This document shows positions 34,993-43,523 of a DNA stretch of 45,963 nucleotides, piece by piece. The notes under the pieces are model-generated. The model made no database searches. It worked only from the letters and a program-made list of their open reading frames with translations, and had not been told where the DNA came from. Position 1 is the stretch's first letter. The number at the start of each line of letters is the position of its first letter. Position numbers and translations under genes: made by a program. The DNA comes from Robiginitomaculum sp. (GTDB lineage: Bacteria; Pseudomonadota; Alphaproteobacteria; Caulobacterales; Maricaulaceae), in assembly GCA_016763315.1 (NCBI GenBank), contig JAESTZ010000036.1:1-45963 (forward strand), in the 5' to 3' direction.

Positions 34993-35937
34993 CTAATGCG
35001 CAGTATGGTCAGCCTTGTCCATTTCCGTCTTGCTTAGGTCTGCATGAACGATCCGCACCATAAGCTCTGGCTTGATAAATCCTTTGCCCCACTTTTCGTT
35101 TAATGCGGCCAACGGATCGGCTGCAACGCTCTGATCGGCATCAAGACCCTGTTCGACAAGCGCGCCGATGATGCGGCGGACTTGTTTTAGCATAAGAATA
35201 TTTTCCTGCAGATCCTGCTTGTTGGCCAAATATCCATGACCGGGGATTATTTTGGTGTTTTGCGTACTTATATCCAATGCCTGTTGCAAACCGGCAATCA
35301 CGCCATCAATTCCGCCGCCACTACCGGTATCAATAAATGGATAAATACCGTTAAAAAACATATCTCCCAAATGCAAAACGTCAGCTTCCTTAAAATATAC
35401 AAATGCATCACCGTCTGTGTGAGCATTGCTCACGTGAATAACATTTATGGTTTGCTCGTTTTGAAAAAAAGTGATCTCGCGGGTAAAAGTAATAATTGGT
35501 AATGCTATATCCGGCGCAGGTTTCACCTTGCTATTAAATGCTTCAATGAATTGTTCTGTTGACATACGCTTGCGGACATTTTTATGAGCGACAATAATTG
35601 CTCCATCTGCTCCGAAATTAACATTACCGCCTGTATGATCTCCGTGCCAATGGGTGTTTATTAAAAACCTGACCGGCGTTTTGCTGTGCTCGGCAATCGC
35701 TGCCTTGATTTTGTCAGAAAGCGGAGCAAATTGATCGTCAACTAGAAAAGCACCATCTTTGCCAGTGCTTAAGCCAATATTACCACCAGCACCTGTTAAC
35801 ATGTAAATGCCATTTCCAAGATCAGTGCTTTTAATTTCAACCTTGGCAAAACGGTCTTGTTGCGCCCACGCCGGTGAAGCGTTAAGAAACACCATCAATA
35901 TAGTAATAATAATCCAGTTTTTGCCTAATAAATGCAT
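34993..35937 (-). CDS. Exported metallo-beta-lactamase-fold hydrolase
   Basis: A 314-residue protein with a signal peptide ending near PAWA-QQ, so it is periplasmic. The zinc motif is NTHWHGDHTGGN (HxHxDH), the next ligand histidine is in HVSNAHTDGDAFVYF and the last in KIIPGHGYLA. The arrangement fits the broad MBL superfamily; clinical beta-lactamase activity should not be assumed. The ATG has GGGAGAG upstream. It is convergent with cheZ and stands alone; substrate unknown. Confidence 0.87.
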   Translation of the reverse strand: MHLLGKNWIIITILMVFLNASPAWAQQDRFAKVEIKSTDLGNGIYMLTGAGGNIGLSTGKDGAFLVDDQFAPLSDKIKAAIAEHSKTPVRFLINTHWHGDHTGGNVNFGADGAIIVAHKNVRKRMSTEQFIEAFNSKVKPAPDIALPIITFTREITFFQNEQTINVIHVSNAHTDGDAFVYFKEADVLHLGDMFFNGIYPFIDTGSGGGIDGVIAGLQQALDISTQNTKIIPGHGYLANKQDLQENILMLKQVRRIIGALVEQGLDADQSVAADPLAALNEKWGKGFIKPELMVRIVHADLSKTEMDKADHTAH

Positions 35938-36019
35938 TGCAACTCTCCCAGCTAAATTGTTTCAGGCAGAACATACAGGGTTTTGCGAATTAAAAACTAC
36001 ACGAATATGTGATCGATTT

Positions 36020-36886
36020 TCACCAAGATAATTCTGCTATACCGAATTTTGCCATAGTCTGCTGTTGCTTAAAATCTGACGCCAGCTTCTCTGCATCAAG
36101 TTTTCCGCTTGCACAAAGCGCATTGGCATGAACACCGGTTGCGACAAACAGGCAATCAAGTTTTGCTTCTTGCGCCCCCTTAATGTCAGTGCCGATACCA
36201 TCGCCGATAGCTAAAATTCTCTGCCTTGGAATGGTTGTACCGGTCAATTCTTCAAGTTTTGCAAAACAAAGCTCATATATCGGACTATGCGGCTTGCCGG
36301 CATATAATACCTCGCCGCCGATTTGCTGGTAAATTTGCGCCAAAGCTCCACCGCACCAGATACGTTGATCACCGATCATCACCTCGATATCCGGATTGGC
36401 ACAGACCATTGGTAATTTACGCGCCAAAGCCTGCCGTAAAAGATCATGATAATCAGCAGGAGTTTCAACCCGGTCATTTATGAGACCCGTACAAGAAATA
36501 AATGCCGCGTCCTTCAACGACACCATCTTTAATTTCAAACCCTCATATAATGGCAAATCACGTTCTGGCCCCAATATAAACACCGGCTCATTCGCACGTG
36601 CCTGTAATAACGCTCTCGTGGCATCTCCAGAAGTGACAATCGCATCATAACAATCATCATTTACACCGATATGCGCAAACTGCGCTGGTATTTCACTGCT
36701 TGGACGCGGTGAATTGGTGATCATTATTACTGATCCACGATTCTCACGAAATTGCTGCAAGGCATCGACACTGGCAACAAATGGCGCAACACCATTGTGC
36801 AGCACTCCCCAGACATCACACAGGATTGCGTCATAATTGCCGGCTATTTCCGACAAATCATCTATTATTTTTGGCATCTGTTTCAT
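36020..36886 (-). CDS. HAD superfamily class IIA hydrolase
   Basis: A 288-residue phosphatase-like protein. Motif I is LCDVWGVLHNG (the DxWG form found in the TIGR01459 subfamily rather than DxDG), motif II ITNSPRP, the cap region has VTSGDAT, and the C-terminal GKPHSPIY and GDGIGTDIKGA complete motifs III and IV. Aspartate nucleophile intact. Substrates of this subfamily are unknown; sugar or nucleotide phosphates are possible. In many alphaproteobacteria it lies next to ribF and ileS; here a chemotaxis block and an MBL gene come between. ATG at 36886; a second Met three codons in is equally possible. Confidence 0.88.
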   Translation of the reverse strand: MKQMPKIIDDLSEIAGNYDAILCDVWGVLHNGVAPFVASVDALQQFRENRGSVIMITNSPRPSSEIPAQFAHIGVNDDCYDAIVTSGDATRALLQARANEPVFILGPERDLPLYEGLKLKMVSLKDAAFISCTGLINDRVETPADYHDLLRQALARKLPMVCANPDIEVMIGDQRIWCGGALAQIYQQIGGEVLYAGKPHSPIYELCFAKLEELTGTTIPRQRILAIGDGIGTDIKGAQEAKLDCLFVATGVHANALCASGKLDAEKLASDFKQQQTMAKFGIAELSW

Positions 36887-36924
36887 TAGGGCATTTCCAG
36901 CAAAAGCTTTAGTCCCGTGCTGCG

Positions 36925-36960
36925 TCCTTCGAGGCTGCTACGCAGCACCTCAGGATGAGG
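36925..36960. repeat. Palindromic element, CCTTCGAGG...CCTCAGGATGAGG type
   Basis: GAGG-c-TGCT, loop acgc, AGCA-CCTC forms a bulged stem, flanked by tccttc and aggatgagg. This exact phrasing is a widespread alphaproteobacterial extragenic palindrome. It lies just upstream of the HAD gene on the opposite side from its coding direction. Confidence 0.65.
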
Positions 36961-37008
36961 ATGGGATTAGTACGGTTTTGCGGCAAGAAATGCGACAAAC
37001 AAATAATT

Positions 37009-37047
37009 AGAGCAAATTTCTAGTTCAAAGTGAACTGGAAATTCTCT
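37009..37047. repeat. Palindromic element, AATTTC...GTTCA-aag-TGAAC type
   Basis: AGAG...AATTTC-ta-GTTCA, loop aag, TGAAC-tg-GAAATT-CTCT is a nearly perfect stem of about 15 pairs broken by two small internal loops. Similar cores (ccagttcaaagtgaactgg-like) recur between genes in Rhizobiales and relatives. Probably a repetitive extragenic palindrome. Confidence 0.65.
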
Positions 37048-37196
37048 AGCGCCAACTAGATTTGAACAACAGCAAATTCAAGTAATACCTGATCACCTTG
37101 CAAAATACCGCATTTTATGTAAGTTATTGCCGGTAAGCGTGATGCTAAAGTAATTTGGGTACTGGGTCACCTCACCTCAGTTTAGGAGATGTGCAG

Positions 37197-38711
37197 ATGA
37201 CTATTCACCGCGTTTTTTTGGTACTGACATTTATATTGGGATCACTAATTCCCTTTTCTGTCCAAGGACAATCAGATAAAATCATCTACCGTCAGTTACC
37301 TATACAGATGGCAATACCTAAGCCTACAGTTCGGATGACCCGGTTTATTCCGGCCAAACACGGCTTGGCTTTTGCCAACACGTTTACCAATAATTTCATT
37401 AATGAGTTCGACGTTAGCACTTCTGGATTGTGTGGCGGCATGATTTATACTGCTCTGGATTATTATTATGCCAATAAAACGGTTCCCGATTGGCCATATA
37501 CGCCAGCACCGCACAAGCCATTGCGCAAGGTTCTCTATGACCGGCAAGTGAATTCTTTAGAAGCAAATGTAGATCGCTGGATAGATTTGTATTTCAATCC
37601 ATTTGGGCGTCGGAATTGGGATTTTTTCAACTGGGGAATGAATCTATCTCCCGGTGGGCAGTTACAACAATTAAAAGCTTCTATTGATAAGGGAATTCCG
37701 ACTCCATTGGGTTTACGATCTTGTGATAAAAACTGCATTCAAGATCATCAAGTTATTGCGGTTGGCTATGAAATAGCTAGCGGTAAAACTACCGGCAGGG
37801 CGGGTAAATCAGACGGGATTAAAATCTTTGTTTATGATCCGAACCACCCCGGTCGTACCATGACCATGGTTCCAGATTTTACAACTGGCCGCTTTGTCTA
37901 TCTTGAATATCCAGATAGCGCTGCAAACCCGCGAAAAGGCTGGCGCACTTATTTTGTTGATACCAAATACACAAAAAAACGCCCACCAAATATCAACCCA
38001 GACCGGTTCCCAAATGACGGGAAAATTCGCGGGCTTGCAGTAGAATTTCGCACTGGTAATGACGATTTACGTGGCGGTAATGATACTGTGAATATCTCGC
38101 TTGAATATCATGGCACCCGTGGTCAAACATTTAGCAATGTGAACAGCTCAAAACGCTGGATCGGCAATAGTTCCGAATGGGTACGGCTAGATTTACCCAA
38201 GCCAATGAGCGTCAATGAAATAAAATTGCTCAGTATTTATGCCACTTTCTCTGGAGGAGCTAAAGGTGATAATTGGGACATCAAAAATTTACAGGTTCGC
38301 GGTATCGGCAATGGCATCAATCGAACTTTATATAACAAGCCCAATAATTCCCGAGTGCTGGGTTTGACCCGTCTAACAGGCGATAATAAAAACTATACAG
38401 TTTGGATCAACCCGCGCCCGCCGGCACCTGCTAGAACAACTCCAGTGGTAAACGAGCCGTCTACACTGGAAAGAAATTTTGATCGCCCGGGTGCCTATTA
38501 CAAATATCAGCCATTAAATTCTGCACTGGGTTTTCGTTATTGCCAGCGGCTTTGCGCCAAAGACACAAGGTGCAAGTCATATACCTACAAACAAGGGCGA
38601 GACGGCAAAAAATCTTGCGCACTAAAAGAACATATATATCCAAAACGCCGCGATACAACGGCAACTTCTGGCATAAAGTTCAAATATTTAAACTTGCGCA
38701 ATCCGAACTAA
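37197..38711 (+). CDS. Secreted cysteine-peptidase-like protein with PAN domain
   Basis: 504 residues from an ATG with AGGAGATG upstream; the frame extends 14 codons further but the signal peptide starts here (cleavage near residue 24-25). The N-terminal domain has SGLCGGM (Cys79), DHQVIAVGY (His184) and VYDPNHP (Asp214/Asn216), in the order of a papain-like or C39-like catalytic set. Residues 278-370 form a repeated-strand segment with RTGNDDLRGGNDTV and GGAKGDNWDI, like PLAT/lectin-type beta-sandwiches. Residues 428-495 look like a PAN/Apple domain: FDRPGAYY, Cys449, Cys453, Cys459, Cys474 and a final SGIKF. Activity is inferred only; I know no characterised homologue. Confidence 0.75.
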   Translation: MTIHRVFLVLTFILGSLIPFSVQGQSDKIIYRQLPIQMAIPKPTVRMTRFIPAKHGLAFANTFTNNFINEFDVSTSGLCGGMIYTALDYYYANKTVPDWPYTPAPHKPLRKVLYDRQVNSLEANVDRWIDLYFNPFGRRNWDFFNWGMNLSPGGQLQQLKASIDKGIPTPLGLRSCDKNCIQDHQVIAVGYEIASGKTTGRAGKSDGIKIFVYDPNHPGRTMTMVPDFTTGRFVYLEYPDSAANPRKGWRTYFVDTKYTKKRPPNINPDRFPNDGKIRGLAVEFRTGNDDLRGGNDTVNISLEYHGTRGQTFSNVNSSKRWIGNSSEWVRLDLPKPMSVNEIKLLSIYATFSGGAKGDNWDIKNLQVRGIGNGINRTLYNKPNNSRVLGLTRLTGDNKNYTVWINPRPPAPARTTPVVNEPSTLERNFDRPGAYYKYQPLNSALGFRYCQRLCAKDTRCKSYTYKQGRDGKKSCALKEHIYPKRRDTTATSGIKFKYLNLRNPN

Positions 38712-38713
38712 AT

Positions 38714-39802
38714 CTAAGCCAAGACGAGTTTGAAGTTTTCGCGTTTTAAGCGTGGCGTGACTTGCATGTTTAATAATTCTTGTGCGCCAATTTTGGTCAG
38801 CAGCTCCGCCGCTGCTTTTTTATCATCACCGGACAAGCTGGCCAAATGATCCAGCACTCGTTGCAGCATCCACAGGCTAAACGGCAATACAGCACGGTCT
38901 TCTTCGACCCCATCAATGCGATATTTATGAAAGCCGGTAATTCGCGGCACTTCTTTTGTTTCAGGGTTTTCCGCCACCCATTTTTGCAGATCGGCAATTG
39001 TGTCGATTAGAATAGGTAATTGCTCGGCGGCAAACATCCGCAAAATAGGCAGCAAAGTTTCCGGAACTTGATCATTGGCCAGAAACTCTCCCGATAATGC
39101 TTCTTGCGGTGCATGGGTTCTGCGACACCAGTCGGCCACGCGCGGCGCAATTTTTTCCATCATCGCACCAGAGGCCGGATCACGATAATTATGAGCGTAA
39201 AGCGGCCCCAATAAACCAAAATCACCGATACTTGGCCGCGATCCTAACAAAAAATCATGTTCCGCCAAATGCTCGTCAAAAGCACGTAAAAACGCCTGAT
39301 AAGTTTTTTCAATCGCTGAAGCAGTTTTCTCGGTTATACCTAAAAACGGCAGTGAGCCTTTAAAACGTTTAGCGTGCCTTTTACCTAATTCAAATCGTTC
39401 CTTTTTGGACAGCTCTGGCGCCGAAGCATTGCCAAATTCTTGATAGGCAAAGTCCTCATTATACGTCCAACGGTAATGCATTGCCGATAATAATAACCAT
39501 TCATCACCAAACAACTCCAAGATTAACGCGGCAAGTTTCTGCACCGGAGTATCCGGATAAACAGATGCCCCCGGCTCGCACTTTTCCACATAATCAATGA
39601 TCTCAGAGCTGTCTTGAATAGTTTGATCATCAGGCGCGATCAGCACCGGAACTACCGGCCAGCCGACCCGTGGTAATATGGTGCTTTTGTAAACCTTAGC
39701 CGTAGACAGAACTTCGCTAAACGCCACATTTTTCCAACGCAAATAGCCACGCACCTTGCCGGAATATAACGATAAGGGCGCGGCTATTAGTTGGTATGGC
39801 AT
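38714..39802 (-). CDS. GST-like protein with C-terminal extension
   Basis: A 362-residue protein. Residues 1-75 resemble a thioredoxin-fold GST N-terminal domain (LSLYSGKVRGYLRWKNVAF, VPVLIAPDDQTIQDSSEIIDYVE), then a helical GST C-terminal domain (LLGSRPSIGDFGLLGPLYAH), then about 100 further residues (TLLPILRMFAAEQLPILIDT...). Typical GSTs are 200-230 residues. The active-site residue cannot be assigned. It starts five bases after the FadB/FadJ-like gene ends and is probably co-transcribed with it, as in other alphaproteobacterial beta-oxidation clusters. It converges on the PAN-domain gene with two bases between stops. Confidence 0.8.
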   Translation of the reverse strand: MPYQLIAAPLSLYSGKVRGYLRWKNVAFSEVLSTAKVYKSTILPRVGWPVVPVLIAPDDQTIQDSSEIIDYVEKCEPGASVYPDTPVQKLAALILELFGDEWLLLSAMHYRWTYNEDFAYQEFGNASAPELSKKERFELGKRHAKRFKGSLPFLGITEKTASAIEKTYQAFLRAFDEHLAEHDFLLGSRPSIGDFGLLGPLYAHNYRDPASGAMMEKIAPRVADWCRRTHAPQEALSGEFLANDQVPETLLPILRMFAAEQLPILIDTIADLQKWVAENPETKEVPRITGFHKYRIDGVEEDRAVLPFSLWMLQRVLDHLASLSGDDKKAAAELLTKIGAQELLNMQVTPRLKRENFKLVLA

Positions 39803-39807
39803 TTGCT

Positions 39808-41997
39808 TTATGCCGCTTTTTGTTTGCCAAAACGCCCGTAAAATGTCTCGCCAGCTTTGGCCATTTCACGAAGCAGATCAGGTACCTGATAAACATCGCC
39901 GTAATTGACAGCCAATTCATCGGCGCGTTTTACAAAATCAGCTGCACCCATAGTATCAATATAGCTTAACACCCCACCGGTATAAGGGGCAAAACCCCAA
40001 CCAAGGATCGAACCGACATCAGCCTCACGCGGATCGGTGACAATGCCCTCACCCATGCAACGGGCTGCCTCTAATGCCATAGAAACCAATATCCGGTCTT
40101 TGATAAAAGCCGGACTTGGTTGCGGATTTTGCAAGCCAGAAGCTGGAGCAAATTCCGATAAACCCGGCCACAGGCTTTTTTCGCGGCCATTATAGTCGTA
40201 AAAACCTTTGGAATTTTTACGACCCTTACGATCATGGTTTTCAATCATAGAGCGGATAATTGGCGCGGTCGGGCCTTTTATTGCTTCCGCGCCAAGATCA
40301 GCTTCGGTTTGTTTTAGAATTTTATAGCCAAGGTCAATAGCCACTTCGTCTTGCAAGGAAAGCGGCCCCACAGGCATGCCAGCCATGCGGGCTGCATTTT
40401 CAATTAGAGCCGGCTTTACGCCCTCGGATAGCAATGCCATGCCCTGTTCGATATAGCGCATCACACAACGATTGGCGTAAAAACCTCTGGTGTCTGAGAC
40501 TACGATCGGGGTTTTACGAATTCTGGTAACAAAATCCAAGGCGCGGCTAATCGCATAATCAGAAGTTTTATCACCGACAATCAACTCGACCAGCATCATT
40601 TTGTGAACTGGCGAGAAGAAATGAATACCAATAAAGTTTTCCGGACGCGAACTTGCTTCGGCCAAACCAGAGATCGGCAAGGTTGAGGTATTAGAGCCAA
40701 AGATAGCATTTTTCGGCAAGTGTTCCTCGGCTGCTTTAGTGATTTTGGCTTTTAACTCGCGGTTTTCAAACACCGCCTCAACCACCAGATCAACGTCTTT
40801 CATCACGGCATAATCAGTTGTTGGAGTAATTCGCGCCAAAATCCCGTCGGCTTTTTCTTGACTCATTTTGTTGCGGGAAACTCTTTTTTCCAACTCTTTT
40901 TGAGCAAACTCCTTGCCCTTGTCGGCTCCGCCTTGATCAACATCAATCAGATAAACGTCGACACCCGACATAGCAGACACATAAGAAACTCCAGCACCCA
41001 TAAATCCGGCACCAATCACTGCGATCTTGTTTATTTTACCTTTTGTCTGTCCCGCCGGTCTTGCATCGCCTTTATCCAGCGCTTGCTTGGATAAAAAGAT
41101 CGAACGGATCATATTACTGCTTTCCGGACGCATCATCAATTTGGTGAAATACCGGCACTCAATGCGTAAGCCAGCATCGATATCGACTTGCAGCCCTTCA
41201 TAAACTGCCGCCAGAATATAACGCTGTGACGGGTAATTGCCGTTAGTGTTTTTGCGCAACATTGGATTGGCGGCAGCAAAGGTTTGATAACCTGCCGGAT
41301 GATAAGGGCCGCCACCGGGGATCTTGAAATTGTCCATATCCCAAGGCTGTTTGGCCTCAGGGTTGGCTTTGACCCATGCTTTGGCCTTTTCGATCAACTC
41401 GGAAGCTGGACACGTATCATGCAAAAGACCCAGCAAATGCGCTTGCTCTACCTTGATCATTTTACCCTGCAGCATCATATCAAAAGCATTCATCGCCCCG
41501 ATCAGGCGCGGCATTCTTTGAGTGCCACCACCGCCGGGTAATACGCCAACCATGGCTTCTGGCAGGCCTAGTTTAATCTTTGGATTATCATTGGACGCAA
41601 TGCGATAATGACAGGCCAAGGTGATCTCGAAACCACCACCAAGGGCTAATCCGTTAATAGCTGCTGCAACTGGTTTGCCACAGGTTTCTAGTTTGCGGAA
41701 AATCTCGTTAATACGAAACAGGTTTTTGTACAGCATAGCGGCACGTTCATCGCGGGGCAGTTTTTGCGCATCGCCAAATATCGAACCAAGGCCGGATAAA
41801 TCAGCACCGGCACAAAACGCATTTTCTTTGCCGGTAACTACTGCGCCTTTGATCTTGTCATTACTGGCGACCTCGTCTGTCCACTCGCCGATTTCTTCCA
41901 AGGCTTCGCTTGATAGTAAATTCATCGTCACATCAGGACTATCAAAAGTAATCAGCGCAATACCATCGGCATCAATTTCTAGTGTAAAATGTTTCAT
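39808..41997 (-). CDS. fadJ: 3-hydroxyacyl-CoA dehydrogenase/enoyl-CoA hydratase fusion
   Basis: A 729-residue two-step beta-oxidation enzyme. The crotonase domain has the oxyanion strand FCAGADLSGL and both catalytic glutamates (GGGFEIT, Glu124; LPEAMVGVLPGGGG, Glu147). The NAD site is IAVIGAGFMGAGVS near 325-338, with the catalytic histidine region IGIHFFSPVHKMMLVEL after it and the C-terminal domains complete. It hydrates trans-2-enoyl-CoA and oxidises the (S)-3-hydroxyacyl-CoA. It is followed by the GST-like gene and preceded by a tiny membrane-protein gene and thiolase. Symbol chosen by length and order; fadB would do as well. Confidence 0.93.
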   Translation of the reverse strand: MKHFTLEIDADGIALITFDSPDVTMNLLSSEALEEIGEWTDEVASNDKIKGAVVTGKENAFCAGADLSGLGSIFGDAQKLPRDERAAMLYKNLFRINEIFRKLETCGKPVAAAINGLALGGGFEITLACHYRIASNDNPKIKLGLPEAMVGVLPGGGGTQRMPRLIGAMNAFDMMLQGKMIKVEQAHLLGLLHDTCPASELIEKAKAWVKANPEAKQPWDMDNFKIPGGGPYHPAGYQTFAAANPMLRKNTNGNYPSQRYILAAVYEGLQVDIDAGLRIECRYFTKLMMRPESSNMIRSIFLSKQALDKGDARPAGQTKGKINKIAVIGAGFMGAGVSYVSAMSGVDVYLIDVDQGGADKGKEFAQKELEKRVSRNKMSQEKADGILARITPTTDYAVMKDVDLVVEAVFENRELKAKITKAAEEHLPKNAIFGSNTSTLPISGLAEASSRPENFIGIHFFSPVHKMMLVELIVGDKTSDYAISRALDFVTRIRKTPIVVSDTRGFYANRCVMRYIEQGMALLSEGVKPALIENAARMAGMPVGPLSLQDEVAIDLGYKILKQTEADLGAEAIKGPTAPIIRSMIENHDRKGRKNSKGFYDYNGREKSLWPGLSEFAPASGLQNPQPSPAFIKDRILVSMALEAARCMGEGIVTDPREADVGSILGWGFAPYTGGVLSYIDTMGAADFVKRADELAVNYGDVYQVPDLLREMAKAGETFYGRFGKQKAA

Positions 41998-41998
41998 C

Positions 41999-42226
41999 TT
42001 ATTGTTCCTTTTCGGAATTTTGTTCCGGGTTTTTCTTTTTTGTCATAGCCAAAGCAAAAGCCGGAGCTAGCCCCGCGCCCATAGCAATTCCCACTGCAAG
42101 CCCAAGTCCCAAATTATCAATGGCCAAACCAAATGCTGTTCCCAAAGAAACTCCAAGAGCAATTCCGATTGGCAAAGCAATAGCTATCGGGCTAGACGGC
42201 TTTTTTGGTTTGTTGTCTTTACCCAT
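41999..42226 (-). CDS. Small glycine-rich two-helix membrane protein
   Basis: A 75-residue protein: a basic N-terminus (GKDNKPKKPSS), two hydrophobic Gly/Ala-rich helices (IAIALPIGIALGVSLGTAFGLA and LGLAVGIAMGAGLAPAFALA) and a charged KKKNPEQNSEKEQ tail. The GxxxG-type spacing would favour helix packing. It starts three bases after thiolase and ends two bases before the fused dehydrogenase, so it is truly part of the operon. I do not recognise a family; a membrane anchor for the beta-oxidation enzymes is a guess. Confidence 0.7.
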   Translation of the reverse strand: MGKDNKPKKPSSPIAIALPIGIALGVSLGTAFGLAIDNLGLGLAVGIAMGAGLAPAFALAMTKKKNPEQNSEKEQ

Positions 42227-42229
42227 GAT

Positions 42230-43435
42230 TTAAACCGCCTCGATAATTGTTGCGGTTCCCATACCGCCGCCCACACATAAAGTGGCCAAAGCGGTGGATT
42301 TTCCGGTGCGTTCCATCTCGTCCAACACTGTCCCCAAAATCATTGCGCCAGTAGCGCCCAATGGGTGACCCATCGCAATCGCGCCACCGCAGACATTGAT
42401 TTTGCTGTGCTCGATATTTAACGCCTGCATGTATCTCAACACCACCGAAGCAAAAGCCTCGTTCAGTTCAAACAGATCAATATCGCTTACGCTCATGCCA
42501 GCTTTCTTGAGAACTTTTTCGGTGACCGCTACCGGCCCAGTTAGCATAATGGTTGGTTCTGATCCGATACTAGCCATGGCCTTGATCCGCGCGCGCGGTT
42601 TAAGTCCGGCGCGAATACCTGCCTCTTTCGAGCCAATAAGCACTGCCGAAGCGCCATCAACAATGCCGGACGAATTACCACCGGTATGGACAAAATTTAT
42701 TGCTTCCAGCTCCGGATATTTTTGTAGAGCCACATTCTCAAGTCCGACAAAATCCGAAAGACCTTTAAATGCCGAATTAAGACCACCAAGGCTTTGCATA
42801 TCAGTGCCGGGACGCATGTGTTCGTCACGGTCAAGTATTGGCAGACCAAGTTGATCTTTTACTGCAACTATAGTTTTGGCAAAACGACCCTCGCTCCAGC
42901 TTTGCGCCGAACGTCGTTGGCTCTCGACCGCATAAGCATCGACATCATCACGAGAAAAACCCCAAATGGTAGCGATAAGATCCGCACCAATTCCTTGCGG
43001 TACAATCATATGATCAAACGAGATCATCGGATCAACGCCCATCGCGCCGCCATCTGAGCCCATCGCCACCCGGCTCATGCTCTCGACACCGCCGCCAATG
43101 GCCATATCTGCTTCGCCGCACATTACTTTGGCCGCCGCGACATTTACTGCTTCTAGGCCAGAAGCGCAGAACCGGTTGATCTGATAACCGGCAGTGGTTT
43201 CTGCATAATCAGCAGTGATCACCGCAGTTCGGGCAATATTTGCGCCCTCTTCACCGACCGGAGTAACACAGCCAATGATCACATCATCAACCAAGCTGGT
43301 GTCCAGATCGTTACGATCACGAACTGCCTCTAATTGTTGTTGTAATAACGACAAAGCAGTTATTTCGTTAAGTGATCCGTTTTTCTTTTTACCGCGCGGA
43401 GTTCGCACAGCATCGTAAATATAGGCTTCAGTCAT
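42230..43435 (-). CDS. fadA: Acetyl-CoA acyltransferase (thiolase)
   Basis: A 401-residue thiolase, last step of beta-oxidation (cleaves 3-ketoacyl-CoA with CoA). The nucleophile is in [12 protein letters not shown] (Cys90), the base in [15 protein letters not shown] (His near 357) and the second cysteine in LCVGGGMG (near 387). Start ATG behind CAGGAG. Whether it prefers long chains (FadA) or acetoacetyl-CoA is not settled by sequence alone; the neighbours favour fatty-acid degradation. Confidence 0.94.
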   Translation of the reverse strand: MTEAYIYDAVRTPRGKKKNGSLNEITALSLLQQQLEAVRDRNDLDTSLVDDVIIGCVTPVGEEGANIARTAVITADYAETTAGYQINRFCASGLEAVNVAAAKVMCGEADMAIGGGVESMSRVAMGSDGGAMGVDPMISFDHMIVPQGIGADLIATIWGFSRDDVDAYAVESQRRSAQSWSEGRFAKTIVAVKDQLGLPILDRDEHMRPGTDMQSLGGLNSAFKGLSDFVGLENVALQKYPELEAINFVHTGGNSSGIVDGASAVLIGSKEAGIRAGLKPRARIKAMASIGSEPTIMLTGPVAVTEKVLKKAGMSVSDIDLFELNEAFASVVLRYMQALNIEHSKINVCGGAIAMGHPLGATGAMILGTVLDEMERTGKSTALATLCVGGGMGTATIIEAV

Positions 43436-43468
43436 TGGGGTTTTCTCCTGTTTGGGGAATTCGAGTAT

Positions 43469-43513
43469 CCTCCTCCGCTTGCGGGGGAGGTGCCCTGAAA
43501 GGGTGGTGGGGGG
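43469..43513. repeat. Palindromic element CCTCCTCCGC-tt-GCGGGGGAGG
   Basis: A ten-base stem with one G-T pair, followed by a second hairpin CCCT-gaa-AGGG and a GGTGGGGG tail. This is a very common alphaproteobacterial intergenic repeat. It occupies most of the 88 bases between the acyl-CoA dehydrogenase and thiolase genes, so it lies inside the likely operon. Confidence 0.75.
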
Positions 43514-43523
43514 CGAAAAAACA

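Larger units (their letters stand above)
36887..37196. other. Intergenic interval with two palindromic elements
   Basis: 310 bases between divergent genes. It contains two different repeat-like hairpins (36925-36960 and 37009-37047, listed separately). The remaining 150 bases hold the promoter of the downstream secreted protein; I see no clear regulator site. The end has AGGAGATG seven bases before the ATG at 37197. Confidence 0.6.

Noticed and set aside
34993-35937. Acquired beta-lactamase resistance gene
   Set aside because: The HxHxDH motif defines a very broad superfamily; there is no mobile context or B1/B3-specific support.
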